Shown here: piece by piece, positions 1 through 7,114 of the stretch
Layout: the number at the start of each line of letters is the position of its first letter
How positions within the stretch are numbered: position 1 is the stretch's first letter
DNA from: an uncultured Lachnospiraceae bacterium
Lineage (GTDB): Bacteria > Bacillota > Clostridia > Lachnospirales > Lachnospiraceae
DNA length: 10,738 nt
Direction of reading: 5' to 3'
NCBI GenBank assembly: GCA_910585555.1
Contig: CAJUFU010000046.1
Location: 1-10,738, forward strand
Position numbers and translations under genes: made by a program
The notes under the pieces: generated by a model
The model's database searches: none
The model's input: the letters and a program-made list of their open reading frames with translations, nothing else
What the model was told of the DNA's origin: nothing

Positions 1-898
1 CCTTCCTAGCTACCATAATACATTCAAATGAGATGAAAATCAATAACACAATTACAGTACAGCCGCCCACAAAACCAAATTCTTCTCCAATCACTGCATA
101 AATAAAGTCTGTTTCCGGTTCGGAAATAAAATTTCCATTCTTTACGGAAGTAATCTCATTGGTATTGTACCCCTTACCGTACAACATACCGGACCCAATC
201 GCCGTAATAGAGTTCAACTGCTGGTAAGCTTCTGTGGTGGCATATTCTTCCGGATACAGCCATGCCAAAATACGCTTTTGCTGGAAACTTTCGATGATCT
301 CCTGGTCTGGCTGTAAGATCAAGGTAAGGGCTACGACGAAAGCAGGAACCGACACAGACAGCGCCAGAATGATATATTTCCAACCGATACCACCCACAAA
401 CAAAAGCACGCAAAACATTAATACCACCATAATACTGGTAGACATATCCGGCTGTTTGTAAATCAGATAAATGGGAGGCAGAAACAAGAGCACACAGGTC
501 AACACTACCCGCAGTGAATCCATTTCTTCCTTATGTTTCATGATAAACTGTGCAAAGAATAAAATCAATAAAATCTTAGCAGTTTCCGAAGGTTGAAACT
601 GGATTCCAAAAAGGTTCAGCCATCTTTGGGCACCGCCCGCTTCCACACCCACAGCCCTCACCAGCCATAAAAGCACAATATTCCCCACATACATCAGCCA
701 GTAAAACCGTAAGATAATCGAATAATCAAACAGAGAAATGACCAGCATCAGAAAAAAGCCGAACACGGCTCCTGCAAGCTGCCTCGATTGCAGGGATTCT
801 TTGGCACTGCCAATGGCAATAACGCCAATCACAGTAAGTGCTACCACAAAGATGATCAGTTTAAAATCATAGTCTCTGATATGATAGTGCCTTAGCAT
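1..898 (-). CDS. rodA: RodA/FtsW-family SEDS peptidoglycan glycosyltransferase (5' part, runs off the window)
   Basis: RodA polymerises lipid II into glycan strands in the membrane and works with a class B PBP, here most likely the PBP2 encoded upstream. The first 299 residues are present; family members are usually about 370 to 420, so the C-terminal membrane segments are missing at the edge. Visible SEDS signatures are GAQRWL (89-94), FQPSE (101-105), KQPDMSTS (148-155, where KQPDLGTS is more usual), AIGSGMLYGKG (233-243) and TDFIYAVIGEEFG (263-275). The aspartate at 264 sits in the extracellular-loop motif regarded as catalytic in RodA. Several hydrophobic membrane segments alternate with these motifs. 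The ATG at 898 is preceded by AAGGAG (909-914) with a 10-base spacer; another ATG at 905 is out of frame and stops after 12 codons. The gene starts 25 bases after the minE stop, so it is probably the next gene of the same operon. RodA rather than FtsW is inferred from the mre/PBP2 context. Confidence 0.93.
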   Translation of the reverse strand, partial: MLRHYHIRDYDFKLIIFVVALTVIGVIAIGSAKESLQSRQLAGAVFGFFLMLVISLFDYSIILRFYWLMYVGNIVLLWLVRAVGVEAGGAQRWLNLFGIQFQPSETAKILLILFFAQFIMKHKEEMDSLRVVLTCVLLFLPPIYLIYKQPDMSTSIMVVLMFCVLLFVGGIGWKYIILALSVSVPAFVVALTLILQPDQEIIESFQQKRILAWLYPEEYATTEAYQQLNSITAIGSGMLYGKGYNTNEITSVKNGNFISEPETDFIYAVIGEEFGFVGGCTVIVLLIFISFECIMVARK

Positions 899-923
899 AC
901 TGCATTTTCTCCTTTTCTTCTGG

Positions 924-1187
924 TCATTGCTTTAAATCCAGTATCGGTATGTTTGCGTACAGTGTGGGATTTTTCAGACTGTGGCCCTTGCCGCTTGTCT
1001 TGGTGATCTGAATCTCCATACTCTGCGTGTCGATCTTCATATATTTGGATATCACTTTCGCGATATCATTCTTTATCATTTCCATCATTTCCTGCGAACA
1101 GTTGACCCTGTCGGAAATAAGCAGTATCTTAAGCCTGTCCTTGGCTATTTCTCTGGAGCTTCTCCGCTTTAACAGATTTTTAAACAC
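924..1187 (-). CDS. minE: Cell division topological specificity factor MinE
   Basis: MinE stimulates the ATPase of membrane-bound MinD and displaces MinC, giving the Min system its spatial pattern. At 87 residues it has the normal family length. Residues 1-16 (MFKNLLKRRSSREIAK) form a basic amphipathic N-terminus of the kind that touches the membrane. Residues about 18-30 (RLKILLISDR...) match the MinD-contact region. Residues about 33-52 form the helix that precedes the conserved KYMKID segment (49-54) and the beta-strand topological domain. The start is GTG. The polypurine Shine-Dalgarno AGGGGGG (1194-1200) overlaps the minD TAG stop, and only 11 bases separate the genes, so translation is probably coupled to minD. 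The presence of MinE implies an oscillating or MinE-dependent Min system rather than the DivIVA-only Bacillus type. Confidence 0.95.
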   Translation of the reverse strand: MFKNLLKRRSSREIAKDRLKILLISDRVNCSQEMMEMIKNDIAKVISKYMKIDTQSMEIQITKTSGKGHSLKNPTLYANIPILDLKQ

Positions 1188-1198
1188 ACCGATCCCCC

Positions 1199-1990
1199 CT
1201 AACTTTTATGGAAAATACCTGATACTCTGGCCCAGAACGAAATTCCCTTCTCAAAATCCATGAATGGGACTTCCTTCCCAACCACTCTGTTACAGATATT
1301 CTGATAGGCTTTGCCCGCCAATGTGTTGCTGCCAACTAAGGGCTCACCCTGATTCGTGGCTATGACCACATTCTCATCATCAGGAACCATGCCAAGTAAC
1401 GGCAGGGAGAGAATATCCACCACGTCCTCCGAGGACATCATGTCCCCTCGTTTCACCATATCATGGCGGATACGGTTGATGATCAAATCCATCTTATGTA
1501 TTTCGTTAGCCTCCAAAAGGCCGATAATCCTGTCTGCATCCCGGATTGCGGAAACTTCCGGGGTGGTCACCACAAGCGCTCTGTCCGCGCCTGCGATTGC
1601 GTTCTGGAATCCCTGTTCTATCCCTGCCGGACAGTCTAAAATAACATAGTCAAACTGGTCTTTTAAATGACTAATCATCTTGACCATCTGTGTTGGATTC
1701 ACAGAAGTCTTGTCCCTGGTCTGTGCCGAGGGGAGCAAAAACAAGGTGGGATAACGCTTGTCCCGTATGAGGGCCTGTTTGATACGGCAGTTTCCCTCCA
1801 CCACATCCACCAGATTATAGACGATTCTGTTCTCCAGTCCCATTACCACATCGAGATTACGAAGACCGATATCGGTATCGATCAGAATCACCTTTTTGCC
1901 CATTGCTGCCAGACCTGTACCAACGTTTGCTGAAGTAGTGGTCTTTCCTACCCCGCCTTTCCCTGATGTGACGACAATCACTTCACTCAT
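1199..1990 (-). CDS. minD: Septum site-determining ATPase MinD
   Basis: MinD is a ParA-type ATPase that dimerises with ATP, binds the membrane through a C-terminal amphipathic helix and recruits MinC to block FtsZ. The 263-residue length is typical. The deviant Walker A is GKGGVGKTTT (10-19), with signature lysine 11 and P-loop lysine 16. The IDTDIGLRNLD segment (37-47) and the switch II DCPAGIEQGF (119-128) are intact. The C-terminus (about 246-263, ending in aromatic and basic residues FWARVSGIFHKS) fits a membrane-targeting helix. The ATG is preceded by GGAGG with a 6-base spacer. The gene lies 128 bases after minC, the largest gap inside the min block; the gap is filled by a hairpin array described separately. 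The minE ribosome site overlaps its stop. Confidence 0.97.
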   Translation of the reverse strand: MSEVIVVTSGKGGVGKTTTSANVGTGLAAMGKKVILIDTDIGLRNLDVVMGLENRIVYNLVDVVEGNCRIKQALIRDKRYPTLFLLPSAQTRDKTSVNPTQMVKMISHLKDQFDYVILDCPAGIEQGFQNAIAGADRALVVTTPEVSAIRDADRIIGLLEANEIHKMDLIINRIRHDMVKRGDMMSSEDVVDILSLPLLGMVPDDENVVIATNQGEPLVGSNTLAGKAYQNICNRVVGKEVPFMDFEKGISFWARVSGIFHKS

Positions 1991-2034
1991 AGCAAACCTC
2001 CGTTGATGAATTGTTATCGTCCACTGAACTTGGA

Positions 2035-2109
2035 GAAAATTCCTTTGGAATTATCTCCTAGAAAATTCCTTTGGAATTATCTCCTAGAAAATTCCTTCGG
2101 AATTTTCTG
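2035..2109 (-). repeat. Three tandem copies of a 26-bp palindromic repeat in the minC-minD gap
   Basis: Copies lie at 2035-2060, 2061-2086 and 2087-2109. The first two are identical over 26 bases; the third is shorter and varies in the loop and right arm. Each copy is an inverted repeat. Copy 3 has perfect 9-bp arms GAAAATTCC / GGAATTTTC around a 3-base loop. Copies 1 and 2 have the same left arm and the right arm GGAATTATC, which leaves one mismatch. Copy 1 extends outward with GGA / TCC to a 12-bp stem with one mismatch (2032-2043 with 2047-2058). In the transcript these would be consecutive hairpins between minC and minD. The copies abut with no spacers. The function is unknown. Confidence 0.9.
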
Positions 2110-2130
2110 CCCTTTCTTTTAGAAGGGCAG
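2107..2130 (-). promoter_or_regulatory. Hairpin spanning the minC stop codon
   Basis: Arms CTGCCCTT and AAGGGCAG pair as an 8-bp GC-containing stem with an 8-base loop. The minC TAA (2119-2121) lies in the loop. It directly abuts the third palindromic repeat copy, sharing base 2107. In the minus-strand transcript it is followed by A-rich sequence rather than a U tract, so it is not a classical intrinsic terminator. A role in RNA stability, processing or partial attenuation is inference. Confidence 0.6.
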
Positions 2131-2799
2131 ATCGTTCAGTAATTCTTTGGTAATCGGCTCTATTATGACTCTTGCGTCTTTTACATAAGCAATTTTGGGC
2201 AAAACTTTGGGTTTGATCGACCACTTGCTCTGTTTCTCGGATGTCTTATATTTGAAATCACCGATTTTTAACTTTTCCGGTGACATTTCAAGCGCAACCA
2301 CAAAATGTCCATCCTCTCCGTTTCCACCGGCGTAAGCCTGTCCAAAAAGACCGCCTAAAATAACCACATCCTTGCTGGACACGATGCAGGCGCCCGGATA
2401 CACATCTCCCAGCACAATGATGCTGTTTTCTGTCTCAAGCATCTGTCCGTCTTTCAGGGTTCCCTTGTAGAACTGGCCGGCGTTCTCTAATACCTCCTGC
2501 CGGAAGGAAAGCTTCTGCAATGCCTTTACATATGTTTTATTGGTATCCTCATTCTTGCCCATGATACAGAGAATGTTCAGGGCGGAATTGGCCGTAATGA
2601 CATTGACAATCTGCCGCTCTTCCTGATCTGTTAATTCACGTCCCTCAAAGGAAACTACCATGCTGGCATCTTTAAAGAAATTAGCAGATTCTTTGAATTT
2701 CACAGCGATTTCCTCCAGCAGCTGGGAAAAGGGCATCTCTGCGTCCAGATAAATGGAAAGGCCGTTTGGAAAACTTTTGATGATAACCGGATTTTTCAT
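2119..2799 (-). CDS. minC: Septum site-determining protein MinC
   Basis: MinC inhibits FtsZ polymerisation and is brought to the membrane by MinD. From the ATG at 2799 the product is 226 residues, normal for Gram-positive MinC. The N-terminal FtsZ-inhibiting domain (about 1-100) begins NPVIIKSFPNGLSIYLD. The C-terminal beta-helix domain, which dimerises and binds MinD, shows GTLKDGQ (113-119), IVLGDVYPGA (128-137) and the glycine-rich GGLFGQAYAG (149-158). The reading frame extends four codons upstream to a GTG at 2811, but that GTG lacks a ribosome site, while the ATG at 2799 has GAGG six bases upstream, so the ATG is preferred. It begins 17 bases after the PBP2 stop, so it is probably in the same operon. 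The stop lies in a hairpin loop. Confidence 0.95.
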   Translation of the reverse strand: MKNPVIIKSFPNGLSIYLDAEMPFSQLLEEIAVKFKESANFFKDASMVVSFEGRELTDQEERQIVNVITANSALNILCIMGKNEDTNKTYVKALQKLSFRQEVLENAGQFYKGTLKDGQMLETENSIIVLGDVYPGACIVSSKDVVILGGLFGQAYAGGNGEDGHFVVALEMSPEKLKIGDFKYKTSEKQSKWSIKPKVLPKIAYVKDARVIIEPITKELLNDLPF

Positions 2800-2803
2800 A
2801 TCA

Positions 2804-2809
2804 CACCTC
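2804..2809 (-). promoter_or_regulatory. Ribosome binding site of minC that selects the ATG at 2799
   Basis: The minus strand reads GAGGTG here. The GAGG core sits six bases before the ATG at 2799, a good Shine-Dalgarno distance. The alternative in-frame GTG at 2811 overlaps this site and has only AT-rich sequence before it, so it is unlikely to be used. Confidence 0.7.
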
Positions 2810-2816
2810 ACTTAAA

Positions 2817-5705
2817 TCAATCTGCACTGATTTCACCGCCAATCAGCGTACCGGCTGTACCGGTAATGATCTCACTTTCCTCTTTCAGTCCATAATAATA
2901 CTCATATACGTCTTTGGCAATCTGTGCCGCATAATCGGAAGAATAGCCATTTGCCACACGGACTGTCACGGATATCTCAGGCGCCTCATAAGGCGCATAA
3001 CTGATAAATAATGCATGGTTTGGTCGATTTCTATTCTCCTGTGCAGTACCGGTCTTACCCGCCACGTTCACATCAAGATCAGAAAAATAGCGTTTTCCTT
3101 CCACAACCCTGCGCATACCGGTATGAATGGCGTTCCAATAAGCCGAATCCATATCAATCTGATTCCTGACCTCTGCTTCATGCACGGTTACCGCCCCGCT
3201 GTTATGGTTCTCTATCTTGTCTACTAATGTTAAATTATAACATGTTCCACTATTGGCGATAGTTGTAACATATCGCGCAAGCCCTGCCGTGGTATAGTTG
3301 TTGGTGCCATGGCCGATGGCGGAACGAACGGCATCCAAATCTGAAACCTCCGGCGCATACTCTTCAATCTCCACACCCGAAAGCTCTGACAATCCGTACA
3401 TATCCGCATACTTTGCCAGCTTATTAAGACCCACATTATCATTATAGGCATCGCCCACAATTCCCAGACGGTACCCGACTTCATAGAAAAACCAGTTGCA
3501 GGAATGCTGAATGCCTCCTGTCACATTTAAAGAACCATGTGCTCCGGGATAAATCCAGCATCTGGGGGGCTGTGCGATCTTATCATACAGTCCCATACAG
3601 GTAATGGTATCTGATGTTGAGATAACCCCTTCTAACAGCCCGGCTGTAGCCGACACCGGTTTAAAGGTGGAACCAGGTGCCGTCCTCTGCTGGGTCGCAT
3701 AATTGATAAGCGGATAGGACAGATCATTTCTTAAGCTTGCAAAATATGCCGCATCCACACCATTTGCCATCTTATTATTATCATAACTCGGATAAGTGGA
3801 AAGCGCCAGTACATCGCCAGAATTTACATCCGTGACAACGATGGAACCGGAGTAGGGGTCTAAGGCCAGCTGAGAAGGCGTTAAATCCAGATTCTCAATC
3901 CGGTTGCGTATAAAAACATAAGGCGTCATACTTCCTGCCCTAAACTGGGCCACTTCTTCCGCAGGCGGTTCTATCACATTCTGCTCTAACAGAAGCTGAC
4001 AAATCTGACGGCCTGTCAACTCGTCCGCATTGATCATATAGCGGTAGATTTTCTTATCAAAATCCACATCCGACTCAATCTTCTCAAAGATATAATCTAA
4101 AATTTTGTCATAAATCTCCACAGAATCAGAATATTGAGATTCTATGGAAAGCCGCGACACATTAACCCAGTTTTGCGCAATCGCATAGTTTAAGTACTCG
4201 TTTAAACTGATGACCTCCTCTTTCGTCCAGGCAATATAGGTGTCATCATTCTTATCCACCACAGATTCCATGATAATATCATTGTCATAGAGAAGGGCTG
4301 CGATGTAGCTCTCATAAACCTGATACTCTGTGGTCAACAGTTCATAGGGGGTACAAGCCTCTTCCAGCTCCTCCCGCAATGTGGCAAAGACCCGCGCCTT
4401 CTTGTCCAAATAAGCCTGATGTACCGCTTTTTCCGTCTCTCCCGCATAAGAAGAGGCGAAATGAGACGTGTCAATGACATTATTATTAATACAGGCAAAA
4501 TATACATCGTATATGGGAATCGGGATATTTCCTCCGCTTCCCCCCTCCGGCGGTGTGTACTCCTTGATATTTTGTATATTGTTAAGCAGGATACCGGCAA
4601 GCTTGGCCTCTAAGATATGATAACAGGCTTTCTGCAGCTCTGTATCCAGTGTCAGCGTGACATCGCTGCCTGCCATGGGCTCAATCCTGTCGCTGGTCTC
4701 GATCACTTTCCCCAGATTATCCACATAGACAGTCTCTGACCCTTTCTTTCCCTGCAGCTCCATCTCCATGGACGCCTCTATCCCTGATTTTCCTACGGTG
4801 TCGTTGATGTCGTAGGTCTCATCCTGCTCCTGCAGTTCTTTTAAACCCTCCTGGTCTACCCGGCCCGTATAGCCGATGACCTGGGCAAAATAGATACTGT
4901 CATTATATTTTCGTATCGTGCCTTCCGCAACGGAAACGCCGTCAAGCACATCCGCATTTTCCATGACCATTGCCACGGTCTTTTCAGAGACATTGTTGGC
5001 CACCGTGGTGGCGATATATTTCTGATAGCTGTTTGCACTCATGGCATAACGGACCGTGATAATCTTTAATACTTCATCTTTGGTAAATCCAAGTCCTTCC
5101 ACAAAGCTGGAGGAATCCTCGTCATCGGTATAATCACCAATCCCATACCGGGAGGTGCTGCACAGATATTTAATGACATCGTCCGGTGTGGCGGTCTTTT
5201 CCTTTTCTTTCAAATCATCAATCGATGCATAGCCATAAATATCCGCCAAAAAACGCAGAAGCTGCGTACCTTCCACATTATATTCATAAGTACCGTTTTT
5301 GCCAATCTCAATATGGAAATCACTGATCACCTTATCGCCGTTTTTCTCAATCATATGAATCAGACGGCAGATCGTATCATTGAGCCTGGCGTTCTTTTTA
5401 CGGCCGGACTCGTACACGTCCTCAATGGTGACAGAATATGCCAGTTCATTATAGGCTAAAAGATTGCCGTCCCGGTCTAAAATATTGCCCCTGGTGGCCG
5501 GCAGAGTGCGATCTTTCGTGATCTTTAACTGAAAGTTATTATAGTAGTCCTCTCCCTTTACGATTTGTAACTGGAAAATGGTATAAATAAGATACCCGCC
5601 CATGCCAAACAGCACAAACACCAGCACGATCAGTCTGGAGGTAACCATATTCATGAAATTTTCTTTAAAATGTTCTAAAAGTTCTTCAAACAAACTTCTT
5701 CCCAC
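2817..5705 (-). CDS. mrdA: Class B penicillin-binding protein, PBP2/MrdA type, with large transpeptidase-domain insertion
   Basis: A DD-transpeptidase that crosslinks peptidoglycan on the outer face of the membrane, probably paired with the downstream RodA for lateral wall growth. Numbering is from the GTG at 5705. There is a short cytoplasmic N-terminus, one membrane anchor (about 24-46), a PBP dimer/pedestal domain (about 55-345, with RGNILDRDGNLLA at 72-84) and a transpeptidase domain. The active-site motifs are intact: SxxK is STFK (679-682, nucleophile S679), SxN is SCN (735-737) and KTG is KTGT (884-887). A roughly 235-residue insertion splits the start of the transpeptidase domain between LTLDTELQ (351-358) and SIVVTDVNSGDVLA (621-634). 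At 962 residues it far exceeds the usual 600-700, but similar long forms occur in Lachnospiraceae as I recall. C703, C716, H723 and C736 may bind zinc. The start is uncertain: GTG 5705 abuts GAGGA, whereas TTG 5693 (codon 5) has GAGGAG 11 bases upstream. The frame overlaps the mreD end. Confidence 0.95.
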   Translation of the reverse strand: MGRSLFEELLEHFKENFMNMVTSRLIVLVFVLFGMGGYLIYTIFQLQIVKGEDYYNNFQLKITKDRTLPATRGNILDRDGNLLAYNELAYSVTIEDVYESGRKKNARLNDTICRLIHMIEKNGDKVISDFHIEIGKNGTYEYNVEGTQLLRFLADIYGYASIDDLKEKEKTATPDDVIKYLCSTSRYGIGDYTDDEDSSSFVEGLGFTKDEVLKIITVRYAMSANSYQKYIATTVANNVSEKTVAMVMENADVLDGVSVAEGTIRKYNDSIYFAQVIGYTGRVDQEGLKELQEQDETYDINDTVGKSGIEASMEMELQGKKGSETVYVDNLGKVIETSDRIEPMAGSDVTLTLDTELQKACYHILEAKLAGILLNNIQNIKEYTPPEGGSGGNIPIPIYDVYFACINNNVIDTSHFASSYAGETEKAVHQAYLDKKARVFATLREELEEACTPYELLTTEYQVYESYIAALLYDNDIIMESVVDKNDDTYIAWTKEEVISLNEYLNYAIAQNWVNVSRLSIESQYSDSVEIYDKILDYIFEKIESDVDFDKKIYRYMINADELTGRQICQLLLEQNVIEPPAEEVAQFRAGSMTPYVFIRNRIENLDLTPSQLALDPYSGSIVVTDVNSGDVLALSTYPSYDNNKMANGVDAAYFASLRNDLSYPLINYATQQRTAPGSTFKPVSATAGLLEGVISTSDTITCMGLYDKIAQPPRCWIYPGAHGSLNVTGGIQHSCNWFFYEVGYRLGIVGDAYNDNVGLNKLAKYADMYGLSELSGVEIEEYAPEVSDLDAVRSAIGHGTNNYTTAGLARYVTTIANSGTCYNLTLVDKIENHNSGAVTVHEAEVRNQIDMDSAYWNAIHTGMRRVVEGKRYFSDLDVNVAGKTGTAQENRNRPNHALFISYAPYEAPEISVTVRVANGYSSDYAAQIAKDVYEYYYGLKEESEIITGTAGTLIGGEISAD

Positions 5706-6204
5706 TCCTCAGTTCACTGCGCTCGAGTCTGTTGTTAATCCAAAGAACGAGCGGATACAAAAGTAAGGTAACCACAATCGTATATACAATCTCCGGCAGG
5801 ATAATGTGCAGAAGATAATACATAAAATCAAATCTGCTGCGCAAAAGAAATAGAATCACATAGCATATCGTCCCATAGAAAAAATCGCTGCACAGGATAA
5901 GCGCCACCGGCAGTTTAATATCCTGGGGGTAAAAGATTGAGGAGAATTTACCGTTCATATAGCCGATGTACATGTACAGTAAGGCATAATAGCCAATCAC
6001 ACTGGCAAAGAAGATATCCACCAACAATCCGCAGAAAAAGCCAATGATGAGTCCCGTCTTCTCTCCCCGCATAAAGCCGAAGGAAGCCGTCAGGACAATC
6101 AAAAGATTCGGCACAATGCCGCCGAAAGCCAAAAAACGAAAAACGGTGCACTGCAGCAGAAAACATATTAAAATAAGGAGCGCCGTGATGATGCCTCGCT
6201 TCAT
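5686..6204 (-). CDS. mreD: Rod shape-determining membrane protein MreD
   Basis: MreD is a small polytopic membrane protein of the elongasome that works with MreC to couple cytoplasmic MreB to the wall synthases. The 172-residue product is almost entirely hydrophobic, with five or six membrane segments (roughly 5-25, 30-47, 50-68, 70-84, 97-121 and 135-157), short polar loops and a basic C-terminal tail (LERSELRSGKK). The MRGEKTGLIIGFFCGLLVDIF stretch (45-65) resembles the conserved MreD segment with GL..G...GL..D. The ATG at 6204 has GGAGG at good spacing and follows mreC by 40 bases. The 3' end overlaps the PBP2 frame by 20 bases (8 if PBP2 starts at the TTG), which suggests coupled translation. 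MreD is poorly conserved in sequence, so the call rests on topology plus position. Confidence 0.93.
   Translation of the reverse strand: MKRGIITALLILICFLLQCTVFRFLAFGGIVPNLLIVLTASFGFMRGEKTGLIIGFFCGLLVDIFFASVIGYYALLYMYIGYMNGKFSSIFYPQDIKLPVALILCSDFFYGTICYVILFLLRSRFDFMYYLLHIILPEIVYTIVVTLLLYPLVLWINNRLERSELRSGKKFV
5705..5710 (-). promoter_or_regulatory. Ribosome binding site for the PBP2 gene, bearing on its start codon
   Basis: The minus strand reads GAGGAG at 5710-5705, inside the mreD 3' end. It overlaps the GTG at 5705-5703, leaving no spacer for that codon, and lies 11 bases before the in-frame TTG at 5693-5691. An in-frame TGA (5711-5709) rules out any start further upstream. The spacing favours the TTG, which would shorten the protein by four residues. 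Confidence 0.5.
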
Positions 6205-6244
6205 ACTTTTCCTCCCAACTGAATCTGTCAGACCAAAATGTCCG

Positions 6245-7114
6245 TCACTCCTCCACCGTCTGTTTCATTTCCATAATGACAAGCACTTCCTCTAAATGCT
6301 CAAAATCCACGGCAGGGGTGATATACCCGGACTTGGTAAGGTTATTGGCATCCGAATTAATGGTGTTTACGTATCCAATCAAAATGCCCGGCAGAAATTT
6401 ATCGCTGATATTGGAGGTAACAATCTTATCCCCCTCTACCACCACGTTATCGCTGTCAATCAGCTGTCCGAACTCGATGACGCCGGAATTATAAAGTTTC
6501 AGGTTACCGGAAACCACCAAGTTATCAGAACTGGCCAGTACCATGGCGCTGACATTGGAGTCGTCCGCAATAATAGATTTCACCTTGGCCCAGTTTGGCC
6601 CCACAGCCACCACACGGCCCACCAGACCGCTTCCTGCCATCACATTCATATCCACGGCAATCCCATCCGCCGCCCCCTTATTGATCACAAAGGAGTAAAA
6701 CCAGTTGCCGGAATCCTTGGCGATAATACGGGCTCCGGTCTTTTCATACTCATCATACTGTGTGTCCAGATTGTAAAGCTGCCGCAGATTCGTTAGCTCA
6801 TAACGATCCTGCTGCAATCTGGTATTCTCGATGGTCAGTTCATCCACCTTCTGTTTCAAGGCCTCATTTTCCGTCAACAAAACCCGGATACTGGCCAGCT
6901 CCTCGGAGCGGCCAGACAGCCAGCTTCCCACCGCGCTGATTCCTTCCTCGAAAGGAACAACCACATAACCTGCCACGGCACTTAGCGGCCCGCTGAATAC
7001 GGTGGTATTAAATGTAAGCAGCACCATGCCGGTGCAGAGGATTGTTAAAATAAAAAGGAGATATTTACTTGGTAATGTAAATTTTTCTCCTTTTTTCTTG
7101 ACGATTGGACTCAT
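6245..7114 (-). CDS. mreC: Rod shape-determining protein MreC
   Basis: MreC is a membrane-anchored extracytoplasmic scaffold that binds and activates PBP2 and links MreB to wall synthesis. The 289-residue product has a basic cytoplasmic start (VKKKGEKF), one membrane segment (about 18-35), a coiled coil (about 70-115, the ELASIRVLLTENEALKQ region) and the beta-barrel domain typical of MreC. The latter includes KGAADGI (146-152), GSGLVGRV (161-168) and the IVTSNISDKFLPGILIGYV region (231-249). Length and domain order are standard for the family. The ATG overlaps the mreB stop by four bases (ATGA), and AAGGA lies inside the end of mreB, so the two are translationally coupled. mreD follows after 40 bases. 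Confidence 0.96.
   Translation of the reverse strand: MSPIVKKKGEKFTLPSKYLLFILTILCTGMVLLTFNTTVFSGPLSAVAGYVVVPFEEGISAVGSWLSGRSEELASIRVLLTENEALKQKVDELTIENTRLQQDRYELTNLRQLYNLDTQYDEYEKTGARIIAKDSGNWFYSFVINKGAADGIAVDMNVMAGSGLVGRVVAVGPNWAKVKSIIADDSNVSAMVLASSDNLVVSGNLKLYNSGVIEFGQLIDSDNVVVEGDKIVTSNISDKFLPGILIGYVNTINSDANNLTKSGYITPAVDFEHLEEVLVIMEMKQTVEE

Noticed and set aside
174..413. Minus-strand frame of 79 codons inside rodA
   Set aside because: It is in a different frame within the continuous RodA reading frame, which carries all SEDS motifs.
2035..2109. Tandem repeats as a possible CRISPR array
   Set aside because: The copies abut directly with no unique spacers, each is itself palindromic, and no cas gene is present.
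2107..2130. Rho-independent terminator at the end of minC
   Set aside because: The stem is adequate, but no U tract follows it on the minus strand, and minD continues in the same direction without a clear promoter.
2800..2811. GTG at 2811 as the minC start
   Set aside because: It has no ribosome site and overlaps the GAGG that serves the ATG at 2799.
3861..4643. PBP2 insertion as a frameshift artefact or inserted mobile sequence
   Set aside because: The frame is continuous, composition resembles the flanks, no terminal repeats are seen, and similar long PBPs are known in this lineage.
6296..6796. Plus-strand frame of 166 codons opposite mreC
   Set aside because: Antisense shadow of mreC. 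Its His/Gly/Ile-rich composition follows the complement of the mreC codons, and it has no recognisable domain.
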